Source of the DNA: Corallococcus coralloides DSM 2259
Lineage (GTDB): Bacteria > Myxococcota > Myxococcia > Myxococcales > Myxococcaceae
Assembly: GCF_000255295.1 (NCBI RefSeq)
Contig: NC_017030.1
Coordinates: 8,282,328-8,346,327 of the forward strand
DNA: 64,000 nt
Direction of reading: 5' to 3'
Shown here: piece after piece, positions 50,966 through 59,400 of the stretch
How the letters are laid out: each line of letters begins with the position of its first letter
How positions within the stretch are numbered: position 1 is the first letter of the stretch
The notes under the pieces: generated by a model
The model's database searches: none
What the model was told of the DNA's origin: nothing
The model's input: the letters and a program-made list of their open reading frames with translations, nothing else
Position numbers and translations under genes: made by a program

Positions 50966-51328
50966 ATGCGAGAGCCCTCCACCCCCCTTCCCAGCTTCCT
51001 CTTCGTGGATGCGGATCCGCGTGCGCTGGCGGCGTTGCGGCGGCTCTCCAGGCACCTGCCCGGAGACAAGCGCTTCGCCCTGGGCGTGCGCGAAGCGGAG
51101 CGGCTGATGGGGGAAGCGGCGCCGTCCGTGGTGGTGTGCGGTTACGGCCTGCCGGATGGTGACGGGCTGTGCCTGCTCACGTGCGTGCGCGCCCGGCATC
51201 CGCGCGCCGCTTGCGCGCTGCACACCACGCATCCCCCGTCGCGCGGGCTGCGGGAGGAGGGCATCACCTGGATGGACCGCGCCGCGCCGCCGCAGCAGGT
51301 GCTGGCGCTCCTGGCGTCCTTGAGCTGA
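50966..51328 (+). CDS. Pseudo-receiver protein lacking the phosphorylation Asp
   Basis: 120 residues from the ATG at 50966. The FLFVDADPRALAALRRLSRHL start keeps the acidic pocket. The strand-3 phosphoacceptor motif reads VVVCGYGLPDGDG, with Gly at the position normally held by Asp. The remaining receiver fold is preserved and there is no output domain. It is likely a phosphorylation-independent protein-protein switch. It is divergent from the XRE gene. Confidence 0.65.
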   Translation: MREPSTPLPSFLFVDADPRALAALRRLSRHLPGDKRFALGVREAERLMGEAAPSVVVCGYGLPDGDGLCLLTCVRARHPRAACALHTTHPPSRGLREEGITWMDRAAPPQQVLALLASLS

Positions 51329-51404
51329 AGGCGAGCTGACGGCCGGGCGTTCCCATGGCGTGCGCGGCGGGGAGCGTTAAGGTAGGGCCTTCCCCACGCA
51401 CGCC

Positions 51405-52244
51405 ATGAAGCTCTACGCCATCAGCGACCTGCACCTGCGGCACAAGGAGAACCACGAGGCACTGGCCGCACTCGCGCCACGTCCGGACGACTGGCTCATC
51501 GTCGGCGGCGACGTGGGCGAAACGCTCGCGGACATGGAGCTGATGCTGAGCACGCTCACCGCGCGCTTCCGCCAGGTCGTCTGGGTGCCGGGCAACCACG
51601 AGCTGTGGACCATGCCCTCCGAAAAGCCTCCGCTGAAGGGCGAGGCGCGCTACCTGCGCATGGTGGACCTGTGCCACCGCTACGGCGCGCTCACGCCGGA
51701 GGATCCGTATCCGCGCTGGCCCGGAGAGGGCCCGCCCCGCGTCATCGTCCCCATGTTCCTGGGCTACGACTACACCTTCCGCCCGGACACCGTGCCCGCG
51801 GACAAGGCGCTGGAGTGGGCCTGGGAGGACGACCTGATGTGCACGGACGAAGTGCTCCTGCATCCGGAGCCCTACCCCACCCGTCAGGCCTGGTGCCACG
51901 CGCGCGTGGAGCGCACCCGCGCGCGGCTGGAGCGGCTGCCGCCGGAGTGCTCCACCATCCTCATCAACCACTACCCGCTGCGCTACGAGCACGTGCGGCT
52001 GCCGCGCATCCCGCGCTTCTCCATCTGGTGCGGCACGCGCCTCACCGAGGACTGGCACACGCGCTACCGCGCGGAGGTGGTGGTGACGGGGCACCTGCAC
52101 ATGCCCTCCACGCTGTGGCGCGACGGCGTGCGCTTCGAGGAGGTCTCCCTGGGCTACCCCATGCAATGGCGCCACCGGGGCGGCCTGGAGCGCTGCCTGC
52201 GCGAAGTCCTGCCCGGTCCGCGGACGCCCTCCCCGGCGCCGTAA
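51405..52244 (+). CDS. Metallophosphoesterase
   Basis: 279 residues with calcineurin-like phosphoesterase motifs: YAISDLHLRHKEN, LIVGGDVGE, VWVPGNHELW, ILINHYPLR and VVTGHLHMP, covering all five metal-binding blocks. Substrate not predictable. It precedes the DUF418 pair by 34 bp and may be in the same transcript. Confidence 0.88.
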   Translation: MKLYAISDLHLRHKENHEALAALAPRPDDWLIVGGDVGETLADMELMLSTLTARFRQVVWVPGNHELWTMPSEKPPLKGEARYLRMVDLCHRYGALTPEDPYPRWPGEGPPRVIVPMFLGYDYTFRPDTVPADKALEWAWEDDLMCTDEVLLHPEPYPTRQAWCHARVERTRARLERLPPECSTILINHYPLRYEHVRLPRIPRFSIWCGTRLTEDWHTRYRAEVVVTGHLHMPSTLWRDGVRFEEVSLGYPMQWRHRGGLERCLREVLPGPRTPSPAP

Positions 52245-52278
52245 GGCACCGCCCGGCGCGGGCGTGTAGTTTCGCGCC

Positions 52279-53580
52279 ATGCCCGAGCCCTCCGCCGCTG
52301 GCCCCGTCGAACTCTCCGAGCGTGTGCACCTGCTGGACGCCCTGCGCGGCTTCGCGCTGCTGGGCGTCTTCGTCTCCAACAGCCTGAGCTGGTTCAGCGG
52401 CCGGTCACTGCTGCCGCAGGAGCAGGCACAGGCGCTGGCCGCGCCCATGCTGGAGACGGTGGTCCGCCAGCTCTACGCCTTCTTCGTGGACCAGAAGTTC
52501 ATCACCCTCTTCGCCCTCCTCTTCGGGCTGGGCTTCGCGCTGCAGATGACGCGTGCGGAGGGGCGGGGCACGTCCATCGTGCCGGTGTACCGGCGCCGGC
52601 TGCTCGTGCTGCTGGGCATCGGGCTGGTCCACATGTTCGCCATCTGGGTGGGGGACATCCTCAGCACGTACGCGCTGGTGGGCTTCGTGCTGCTGCTGTT
52701 CCGCCAGCGCTCCGACAGGACGGTGCTCACCTGGGTGGCGGTGCTCTTCGTCGTGCTGCCGCTCACGCTGTCCATCGCGCAGCGCTACGGCCCGGAGCTC
52801 CTGCACGGCAAGGAGGCCGCGGAGGCAGCCACCAAGGCCACGCGCGAGGAGGAGGCCGCGCACCGCACGGCGTTCTTCACCGGCCTGTCCAGCGAGTCCG
52901 TGCTGACGTCGCAGAAGGCCAACGCCCTCTACGCCTGGCAGAACCTGCCCAACCCGGGACGTCCCATCTGGCTGAGCATCATCCTGGGCCGCTTCCTCTT
53001 GGGCCTGTGGATTGGACGCAAGAAGCTGCTGGAGGACGTGGAGCGCCACCGCAAGCTGCTCGTGCGGGTGATGGCGTGGGGGCTGGGCGTGGGCAGCGCC
53101 TTCGCCACCCTGTCGTTGGTGCTCTACCTGAAGAAACAGGGCGTCCCCGGAGGCCCCGGGGGGCAGGCCAACCCGCCGGTGTGGATGGTGGGCATGCGCA
53201 CCCTGCGGGAGGTGGGCTACCTCTTCATGGGCTGCGGGTACGCGGCGGCCTTCGCGCTGCTCTTCCAGAAGGAGCGCTGGAGGAAGGTGCTGGGCGTGCT
53301 CACGCCCGCAGGCCGCATGGCGCTGACGCTCTACCTCATGCAGTCGGTGATCAGCATCGCGCTGTATGACGGCTGGGGGCTGGGGCTCGTCGGCCACACG
53401 CCGCCGTCGCGCACGGTGCTGATGTGCCTGGGCGTCTTCTCCGCGCAGGTGGCCTTCAGCCACTGGTGGCTTACGCGCTTCCGCTTCGGCCCGGTGGAGT
53501 GGCTGTGGCGCTCGCTCACCTACGGCCGCGCCCAGCCCATGCGCCTGGCCCCTGCCGGCGAGGCGCGCGCGGCGCACTGA
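52279..53580 (+). CDS. DUF418 family membrane protein (first copy)
   Basis: 433 residues with about eight to ten hydrophobic helices and the DUF418 N terminus VHLLDALRGFALLGVFVSN. RRRLLVLLGIGLVHMFAIW is near residue 120 and RMALTLYLMQSVISIALYDGWG near 350. The C-terminal block ends SLTYGRAQPMRL. DUF418 proteins are of unknown transport or stress role. It is 38 bp before a second, closely similar copy. Confidence 0.88.
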   Translation: MPEPSAAGPVELSERVHLLDALRGFALLGVFVSNSLSWFSGRSLLPQEQAQALAAPMLETVVRQLYAFFVDQKFITLFALLFGLGFALQMTRAEGRGTSIVPVYRRRLLVLLGIGLVHMFAIWVGDILSTYALVGFVLLLFRQRSDRTVLTWVAVLFVVLPLTLSIAQRYGPELLHGKEAAEAATKATREEEAAHRTAFFTGLSSESVLTSQKANALYAWQNLPNPGRPIWLSIILGRFLLGLWIGRKKLLEDVERHRKLLVRVMAWGLGVGSAFATLSLVLYLKKQGVPGGPGGQANPPVWMVGMRTLREVGYLFMGCGYAAAFALLFQKERWRKVLGVLTPAGRMALTLYLMQSVISIALYDGWGLGLVGHTPPSRTVLMCLGVFSAQVAFSHWWLTRFRFGPVEWLWRSLTYGRAQPMRLAPAGEARAAH

Positions 53581-53618
53581 TTTGACGCTGCCGAGGACGC
53601 CAGCGTGTAGTGCCCGGC

Positions 53619-54896
53619 ATGTCCGAGTCCCCCTCCGCCGGTCCCATTGAAAGCGCGCAGCGCGTCCACGCCCTGGACGCCCTGCGCGGCTTCGCGCTCC
53701 TGGGCGTCTTCATCTCCAACAGCCTGAACTGGTTCAACGGTCGGCTGCTCCTGCCCAAGGAGCAGGCCCTGGCGCTGGGCGCGTCGCCGCTGGAGCTCAC
53801 GGTCAATTCGCTCTTCGCGCTGCTCATCGATCAGAAGTTCGTCACCCTCTTCACCCTCCTCTTCGGCCTGGGCTTCGCGCTGCAGATGACGCGCGCCGAA
53901 GAGCGGGGCACCTCCATCGTGCCGGTGTACCGGCGCCGCCTGCTCGTGCTGCTGGGCATCGGGCTGGTCCACATGGTCGCCATCTGGTTCGGCGACATCC
54001 TCACCACCTACGCGCTGGTGGGCTTCCTGCTGCTGCCGTTCCGCAAGTGCTCCGAAAAGACGGTGCTCGTCTGGGCGGCGCTGTTCCTGTTCGTGGTGCC
54101 CATCGTCTTCTCCGTCGGGCAGCGGGTGCTCCCGGCGATGCTGGACGGCGCGGCGGCGGCGGAGCGCGCCCAGAAGGCCACGCGGGAGGAAGAGGCGGAG
54201 CGCCGCGCGGCGTTCCTCACCGGCCTGTCCAGCGACTCGGTGGTGATGACCCAGCAGGCCAACGCGGCCTACGGCTGGGCCAGCATCCCCAACCCCAACC
54301 GCCCGGTGCTGCTGTCCATCATCCTGGGCCGCTTCCTGCTGGGCCTGTGGGCCGGGCGCCGGGGACTCGTGCAGGACGTGGAGCGCCACCGTCCGCTCTT
54401 GCGGAAGCTGGCCGCCTGGGGACTGGGGGTGGGCGGCGTCATGGGGCTCATCGTCCTGGCGATCAACCTCTCGCACCGGGGCGCGACGAGCATGCCAGGG
54501 TGGATGCTGTGGATGCGCATCCCGAAGGACGTGGGCATCCTCTTCCTGGGCGTGGGCTACGCGGCGGCCTTCGCGCTGCTCTTCCAGAAGGCGGGCTGGC
54601 GCAAGGTGCTGGGCGTGTTCACGCCCGCGGGCCGCATGGCGCTGACGCTCTACCTCATGCAGTCCGTGCTGAGCCTCTGCGTGTTCAACGGCTGGGGCCT
54701 GGGGCTCGTCGGCCGCACGCCGCCGTCGCTCACGCTGCTCCTGTGCCTGACCCTGTTCGCGGGACAGGTCGCCTTCAGCCACTGGTGGCTCGGGCGCTTC
54801 CGCTTCGGCCCGGTGGAGTGGCTGTGGCGCTCGCTCACCTACGGCCGCGCCCAGCCCATGCGCCGGGTCCCCACCGCGGCGCCCGCGGCGAGCTGA
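53619..54896 (+). CDS. DUF418 family membrane protein (second copy)
   Basis: 425 residues from the ATG at 53619. It is a paralogue of the upstream copy, with the same opening VHALDALRGFALLGVFISN, the shared GTSIVPVYRRRLLVLLGIG, and the same closing SLTYGRAQPMR. Predicted membrane topology is the same. Function unknown. A terminator lies downstream but is oriented for the opposite strand. Confidence 0.88.
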   Translation: MSESPSAGPIESAQRVHALDALRGFALLGVFISNSLNWFNGRLLLPKEQALALGASPLELTVNSLFALLIDQKFVTLFTLLFGLGFALQMTRAEERGTSIVPVYRRRLLVLLGIGLVHMVAIWFGDILTTYALVGFLLLPFRKCSEKTVLVWAALFLFVVPIVFSVGQRVLPAMLDGAAAAERAQKATREEEAERRAAFLTGLSSDSVVMTQQANAAYGWASIPNPNRPVLLSIILGRFLLGLWAGRRGLVQDVERHRPLLRKLAAWGLGVGGVMGLIVLAINLSHRGATSMPGWMLWMRIPKDVGILFLGVGYAAAFALLFQKAGWRKVLGVFTPAGRMALTLYLMQSVLSLCVFNGWGLGLVGRTPPSLTLLLCLTLFAGQVAFSHWWLGRFRFGPVEWLWRSLTYGRAQPMRRVPTAAPAAS

Positions 54897-54904
54897 AGCG
54901 CGAC

Positions 54905-54949
54905 AAAAAAAGAACCCCGGGTCCCGCGAGGAGGCGGGAGCCCGGGGTT
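54905..54949 (-). terminator. Intrinsic terminator for the M4 protease gene
   Basis: A nearly perfect hairpin (54913-54927 with 54933-54949, one bulge) is flanked at its plus-strand 5' side by a run of seven A (54905-54911). On the minus strand this gives a strong hairpin followed by seven T, right after the protease stop at 54997. The T triplet on the other side gives weaker plus-strand termination. Confidence 0.9.
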
Positions 54950-54996
54950 TCAGGAGCGGGGCGCGGCACCTTCGCCGCGCCCCACGCCTTCAGGGA

Positions 54997-57252
54997 CTAG
55001 CGGACCTTGTAGGAGGCCGCGAACACGGTGTTGATGTAGCCGTCGACCTCGGTGTCGACCAGGCTCGGCACACCGACGATCGTGATGTAGTACTTGCCCG
55101 CCGGGATGTTGCGCAGGATGACGCTCTCCGTCGCGCTCTCCTTCACGCCACGGCCCAGGTAGGACGTGAACGTCGGAGCGGCGGCGGCCTGCACGTAGAC
55201 GTCGGCGTTGCCCTCGCCCTCGCCCAGCGCGATGGACAGCGTGTTGATGCCGGAGTCCTTCTTGAACTCAGGCACGTCGATGATGAAGGTGCGGGTGGAG
55301 CCCGGCACGCCCGAGAGGCCCTCGATGCGGGTCTCGTTGCCGATGTCCTCGAAGCCACCCTTCCAGGTCACGGACAGGCTGGTGTTCGTGTAGGACGTGA
55401 AGCCCTTGATCATCACGTACCAGATGCCCTTCGCGCCGGAGGTGGCGAAGGTGCAGGTCTCCGCGTTGCCGGACTTGTACGGACGGCAGTCGTACAGGGA
55501 GTCCGTCGGGGCGTTGTTCTTGCGGACGTAGAGGTCCGCGTCACCCGTGCCACCGGACAGCGTGAAGGTCACGTCCGTGGCGCCCTCGGGGATGGTCACC
55601 GAGTAGTACACCTTGCTGCCGGAGGTGCCGTTGATGCCCGTCACGGGCACGCCCTTCTCGATCGGCGTGGTCACCGGAGGAGGCACGGGCACGCCCACGC
55701 CCACGGCCTTCCAGGCGTTGCCGACATCGGCGATCTCCGCCGCGGTGAAGCCCAGCTGCGTCGCGGCCTGCTCCGACGCGGTCTTCGCCGCCTCGAAGTT
55801 GGAGGACGCGGTCAGCAGGTCGGCGTTGATCTTGTAGAAGACCTTGGCGGCCTTCTCGAAGCCGATGCCGTTGACGACCTGGGTCGTCTTGGCGCGCGGG
55901 TGCGTGCCACCCTGGGACATCAGGTAGAACGCCAGGTTGGAGATACCCGAGCTGTAGTGCACGTCCACGCCCGAGCCGTAGTCCGGGTAGTAGTCGAGCG
56001 AGTCCCCGTCCTGCGTGGGGTTCTTCATGTAGCGCAGGCCGTCACCCGGGATGCTCGGGGTCCAGACGTCGTCGCCGACGATCCAGGTGCCCTCGTCGAT
56101 GACCTTGCCCTTGCCGTACCACTCGCAGACCGCGCCGAAGATGTCGGAGATGGACTCGTTGAGGCCACCGGACTCACCGGAGTAGGTGAGGTTGGACTCG
56201 TACTCCGTCACCGCGTGCGTCAGCTCGTGCGCCGTCACGTCCAGCGAGTTCGCCAGGTTGGAGGCGTTCACGCCGTCGCCATCGCCGTACACCATCTGGG
56301 AGCCGTCCCAGTAGGCGTTGACGTAGTTGTTGCTGTAGTGCACGTAGCTCTTCAGCAGGTGGCCGGCGTTGTCGTACGAGTCACGACCGAACAGGTTGCT
56401 GTAGCAGTCGTAGACGGTGCCGAGGTGGTCGTAGTTGTTGTTGATGACCGCGTCGGCGACCGGGGCCTCACCCTCGAAGCGGCCCTTGACGGCCGTGGAG
56501 GGCGTGGTGCGGTGCTGCAGATCCCACACTTCGCGCTTCTTCGCGGAGTGGATGTGCGGAACGCGCTCGAAGACGTCGCCCGTCTTGGCGTTCACGTACA
56601 CGGAGTCATCCACCGGGGTGGTGTCCTTCAGCTCGCCCTGGACGCGAACTTCGTACGCCAGGATGAGCTCGTTGCCCGAGCGGCGGTAGACCAGCTGGGG
56701 CTCCGCGTTGGAGGACGCGCGCTCCGGGGAGCCGCGGTCGCCGATGGCCGCCGCGATCGCCGCGTCGGACGCGATGGAGGCCTTCAGCTCGCCCTTGAGG
56801 TCGCCACGGGCGTTCGTGTTCACCGCGAACACGGAGCCGTTGCGCGCGTGCAGGCGCAGCTCGGCGTCCTGAACCAGGATGCCGTTCTGGGTCACGCCGT
56901 AACGGAAGTGCGTGTCACCGTCGAAGCCGACGTAGGCGCGCTTCAGGAACAGGTCGTTCGCGTTCAGGCGGAACAGCGGCGCCACGTTCGCGAGCACCGG
57001 CGCCAGCTGCTGCTGGGCCGCGATGCCCTGGATGGCGGAGGGAGCAGGAACGGAACCGAAGGAACCGGTGAGGAAGGTGGGGACCGCGTCGGAGTCCGCC
57101 GCGATGACCTTCTGGCCCGCCGACAGGTTGGCGGAAGCCTTCTGGATGTTGGCGTCCTCCGTGTTCGCAGCGGGAGCGCCGTCGGTGCAAGCGCCAACCA
57201 TCAGGGACAGGGCTGCGGCACCCAGGGCGCCGCGTACTCGCTTCTCGTACAT
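54997..57252 (-). CDS. Thermolysin-family (M4) metalloprotease lipoprotein with two PPC domains
   Basis: 751 residues. A signal peptide ends with lipobox LMVGAC. FTP/PepSY propeptide domains run to about 220. The catalytic M4 domain has the zinc site HELTHAVTEYES (near 340), the third ligand Glu in GGLNESISDIFG, and the active-site His in the M4 C-terminal region (VDVHYSSGISN). Two bacterial pre-peptidase C-terminal (PPC) domains span about 540-640 and 650-745. It is a secreted or surface neutral protease. The SD AGGAGGA is 4 nt from the ATG. Confidence 0.95.
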   Translation of the reverse strand: MYEKRVRGALGAAALSLMVGACTDGAPAANTEDANIQKASANLSAGQKVIAADSDAVPTFLTGSFGSVPAPSAIQGIAAQQQLAPVLANVAPLFRLNANDLFLKRAYVGFDGDTHFRYGVTQNGILVQDAELRLHARNGSVFAVNTNARGDLKGELKASIASDAAIAAAIGDRGSPERASSNAEPQLVYRRSGNELILAYEVRVQGELKDTTPVDDSVYVNAKTGDVFERVPHIHSAKKREVWDLQHRTTPSTAVKGRFEGEAPVADAVINNNYDHLGTVYDCYSNLFGRDSYDNAGHLLKSYVHYSNNYVNAYWDGSQMVYGDGDGVNASNLANSLDVTAHELTHAVTEYESNLTYSGESGGLNESISDIFGAVCEWYGKGKVIDEGTWIVGDDVWTPSIPGDGLRYMKNPTQDGDSLDYYPDYGSGVDVHYSSGISNLAFYLMSQGGTHPRAKTTQVVNGIGFEKAAKVFYKINADLLTASSNFEAAKTASEQAATQLGFTAAEIADVGNAWKAVGVGVPVPPPVTTPIEKGVPVTGINGTSGSKVYYSVTIPEGATDVTFTLSGGTGDADLYVRKNNAPTDSLYDCRPYKSGNAETCTFATSGAKGIWYVMIKGFTSYTNTSLSVTWKGGFEDIGNETRIEGLSGVPGSTRTFIIDVPEFKKDSGINTLSIALGEGEGNADVYVQAAAAPTFTSYLGRGVKESATESVILRNIPAGKYYITIVGVPSLVDTEVDGYINTVFAASYKVR

Positions 57253-57616
57253 GCAATCCTCCTAAGGGGAAAGATTAGAAAGCACTGTGACACAAGAGAG
57301 GCGCGTATTTCAAGTACAGGCGAGATTTCTACTTTTGCATCGTTTCTCAGACTTCGAGATATCTCGCAACTGCTTGAAATGACGGAGGAACTCACGCAGC
57401 CCGCGGGGAACGGGGTTGGTGCTTCAAACCGGAAAGGCGGTTACTTCATGGTTGAAGCACCTGTCGGCGGATGCGTGCAATGAGTGAACGGCGGGGAGAA
57501 ATTGCCGTCTCATTTATTCCCGACCCGGGTGGGTCCCGTGTCACCGGTGACATCCACGAGGGCTCTGAGGGCGGGGCAGGCGGGCTAGCGTCCCGGGCCC
57601 AGGAGGCGACACACAC
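57253..57616. other. Divergent regulatory region between the M4 protease and quinone oxidoreductase genes
   Basis: 364 bp, with its left part less GC-rich than the surroundings. It includes a strong ribosome-binding site for the protease and a 12-bp perfect palindrome at 57355-57366. No gene was recognised, though a short plus-strand frame overlaps here. Confidence 0.5.
57355..57366. promoter_or_regulatory. 12-bp palindrome upstream of the M4 protease
   Basis: CGAGATATCTCG is perfectly self-complementary and sits about 105 bp upstream of the protease start, within the AT-rich part. It is a candidate dimeric repressor or activator site. Confidence 0.4.
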
Positions 57617-58591
57617 ATGCGCGCATTGCAGCTTCAGCGGCTGGAGGGGCCGGAGGGCCTGGCGATGGTGGAGGTCCCGGAGCCGGAGGCCGGGGACGGG
57701 GTCCTCATTGATGTGGTGGCGGCCGGGGTGAGCTTCCCGGATCTGCTGCTCACCCGCGGCCAGTACCAGATGAAGCCGGAGGTGCCCTTCGTGCCGGGGG
57801 TGGAGGTGGCGGGCGTGGTGCGCGCCGCGCCGGCGGGGGCGCGGGTGAAGCCCGGCGACAGGGTGATGGGCTTCTCCTTCACCCTGGGCGGCTTCGCGGA
57901 GGCCTGCGTGGTGGCGCCGGAGCTGGCCTTCCCCATTCCGGAGGCGTGGAGCTTCGAGCAGGCGGCGGGCGTGGTGATGAACTACCACACGGCGCACTTC
58001 GCGCTGCACCGGCGCGGGCAGCTGCGCCCGGGAGAGACGGTGGTGGTGCACGGCGCGGCGGGCGGCGTGGGCACCGCGGCCGTGCAGGTGGCGAAGGGCG
58101 CCGGGGCGCGCGTGCTGGCGGTGGTGAGCGACGAGCGCAAGAGAGAGGTGGCGAAGCGCGCGGGCGCGGACGTCGTCCTCCTATTGAAGGAGTTCCAGGC
58201 CGGCGTGCGCGAGGCCACGGACGACCGGGGCGCGGACGTGGTGCTGGACCCCGTGGGCGGCGACGTCTTCGAGAAGAGCCTCAAGGTGCTGGCGCCGGAG
58301 GGGCGGCTTCTGGTGGTGGGCTTCGCCAGCGGCCAGATTCCCTCCGTCGCGGTGAACCGGCTGCTCCTGCGCAACGTCACCGTGGTGGGCGTGGCGTGGG
58401 GCGCCTTCCTCATGCAGGCGCCGGAGCTGCCGGGCGACATCGCCAAAGACCTGGAGGCGCTCGCGGCGAAGGGCTTCGTCAATCCGGTGGTGGGCCGCGT
58501 CTTCCCCTTCGATGACGGCGCGCAGGCGCTGCGCGAGCTGGAGTCGCGCCAGGCCGTGGGAAAGATCGTCCTGAAGGTGAAGGCCGGCTGA
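57617..58591 (+). CDS. NADPH:quinone oxidoreductase-like zinc-independent MDR protein
   Basis: 324 residues of the medium-chain dehydrogenase/reductase fold. PFVPGVEVAGVV is near residue 62, VVHGAAGGVGTAAVQVAKGAGARVLAV near 146 (NADP-binding), and DVVLDPVGGDVFEKSLKVL near 210. The zinc-ligand residues of alcohol dehydrogenases are not evident. It probably reduces quinones or enones. It is divergent from the M4 protease. Confidence 0.85.
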   Translation: MRALQLQRLEGPEGLAMVEVPEPEAGDGVLIDVVAAGVSFPDLLLTRGQYQMKPEVPFVPGVEVAGVVRAAPAGARVKPGDRVMGFSFTLGGFAEACVVAPELAFPIPEAWSFEQAAGVVMNYHTAHFALHRRGQLRPGETVVVHGAAGGVGTAAVQVAKGAGARVLAVVSDERKREVAKRAGADVVLLLKEFQAGVREATDDRGADVVLDPVGGDVFEKSLKVLAPEGRLLVVGFASGQIPSVAVNRLLLRNVTVVGVAWGAFLMQAPELPGDIAKDLEALAAKGFVNPVVGRVFPFDDGAQALRELESRQAVGKIVLKVKAG

Positions 58592-58593
58592 CG

Positions 58594-59010
58594 TCACTCC
58601 TCGGGCAGAGGCAGGGGCGTGGGAGTCCCCGCCTCGCGCTCCAGGACGTCCGCGGCGCGGGCGTCCCGGGGCAACCCGAAGCGGGCGCGCGAGCACATGA
58701 GGAGCTGGCCCGCGAAGACGCTGTCCGCCAGCGCGTCCGCGTAGAGGCCGTGGGCCTCGCACAGGCGGGCCCGCTCATCCACCAGCCGGGCGAGGATGCG
58801 CGCCTGCTCCGGGTGGGCGAAGAGCCCGACGACGGAGCGCGCGTCGAAGCGGGCGAGCGTGTCGTACTCCATGCCCAGCGTCGTGATGCACACCTCGCGG
58901 ATCCGCTCCAAGCACGCGTCCCAGGAGTCGCGCGACCGGGCGATGTCCGGCACCGAGCGGCCAAGCTCGCGGACGGCGTTGAGCAGGAAGGCGTGTCGTA
59001 GCGAAGGCAT
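58594..59010 (-). CDS. Conserved-looking protein of unknown function
   Basis: 138 residues from the ATG at 59010, chosen because GGAGG lies five nt upstream. An earlier ATG at 59073 adds 21 residues. The text is helical, with LRHAFLLNAVRELG, WDACLERIREVCITTLGMEYDTLAR and ILARLVDERARLCEAHGLYADALAD. No signal, membrane segment or known motif was found. It converges with the quinone oxidoreductase gene. Confidence 0.6.
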   Translation of the reverse strand: MPSLRHAFLLNAVRELGRSVPDIARSRDSWDACLERIREVCITTLGMEYDTLARFDARSVVGLFAHPEQARILARLVDERARLCEAHGLYADALADSVFAGQLLMCSRARFGLPRDARAADVLEREAGTPTPLPLPEE

Positions 59011-59400
59011 CCGGTCCTCCACTACAGCCCAGCCTCCCTGAATCATCCAGCGCGTCAGGGGGTGCGGACCCACCCCAACGAATCAGGTTGCACCCACCCA
59101 CCGAGGGCCCGCATGCGGCGGCGGCACACCTCCACGGGAAAAAGACAGACATCGTCATCCTGACGTGGCGATACGCGCCCGCGACATTCCAAAGATATAT
59201 CCAGACAGGAATGACATACACCGCGTGCGGGCGTCCTCTCACGGAGACGGGGGCGCGGATGACCCGAGCGTGTGTGTTGCCATCAAGACTCGGCGTGTAT
59301 CACCGCGCGGTTCCTACGTATTGCGCGAGCGCTGCCAGTCTTTAGACTTTTCAAACGCGAAGCCCCCCGCGCGCGAGTCACCACATCCAAGGAATGCACC
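59011..59400. other. Upstream region of the A-T-R gene
   Basis: 390 bp without a convincing gene. A short plus-strand frame (59088-59345) has no domain and no good ribosome-binding site. A small inverted repeat lies at 59337-59348. The A-T-R gene has an AAGGAA ribosome-binding site just before its ATG. Confidence 0.4.
59337..59348 (+). promoter_or_regulatory. Inverted repeat upstream of the A-T-R gene
   Basis: AGTCT-TT-AGACT, 12 bp with 5-bp arms, about 53 bp before the ATG and in AT-richer sequence. It is a candidate operator or part of the promoter. Confidence 0.3.

Noticed and set aside
52405..53577. 390-residue antisense frame in the first DUF418 gene
   Set aside because: Arg/Gln/Leu-rich shadow of a membrane protein gene.
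59088..59345. 85-residue frame before the A-T-R gene
   Set aside because: No ribosome-binding site or recognisable family; part of the leader region.
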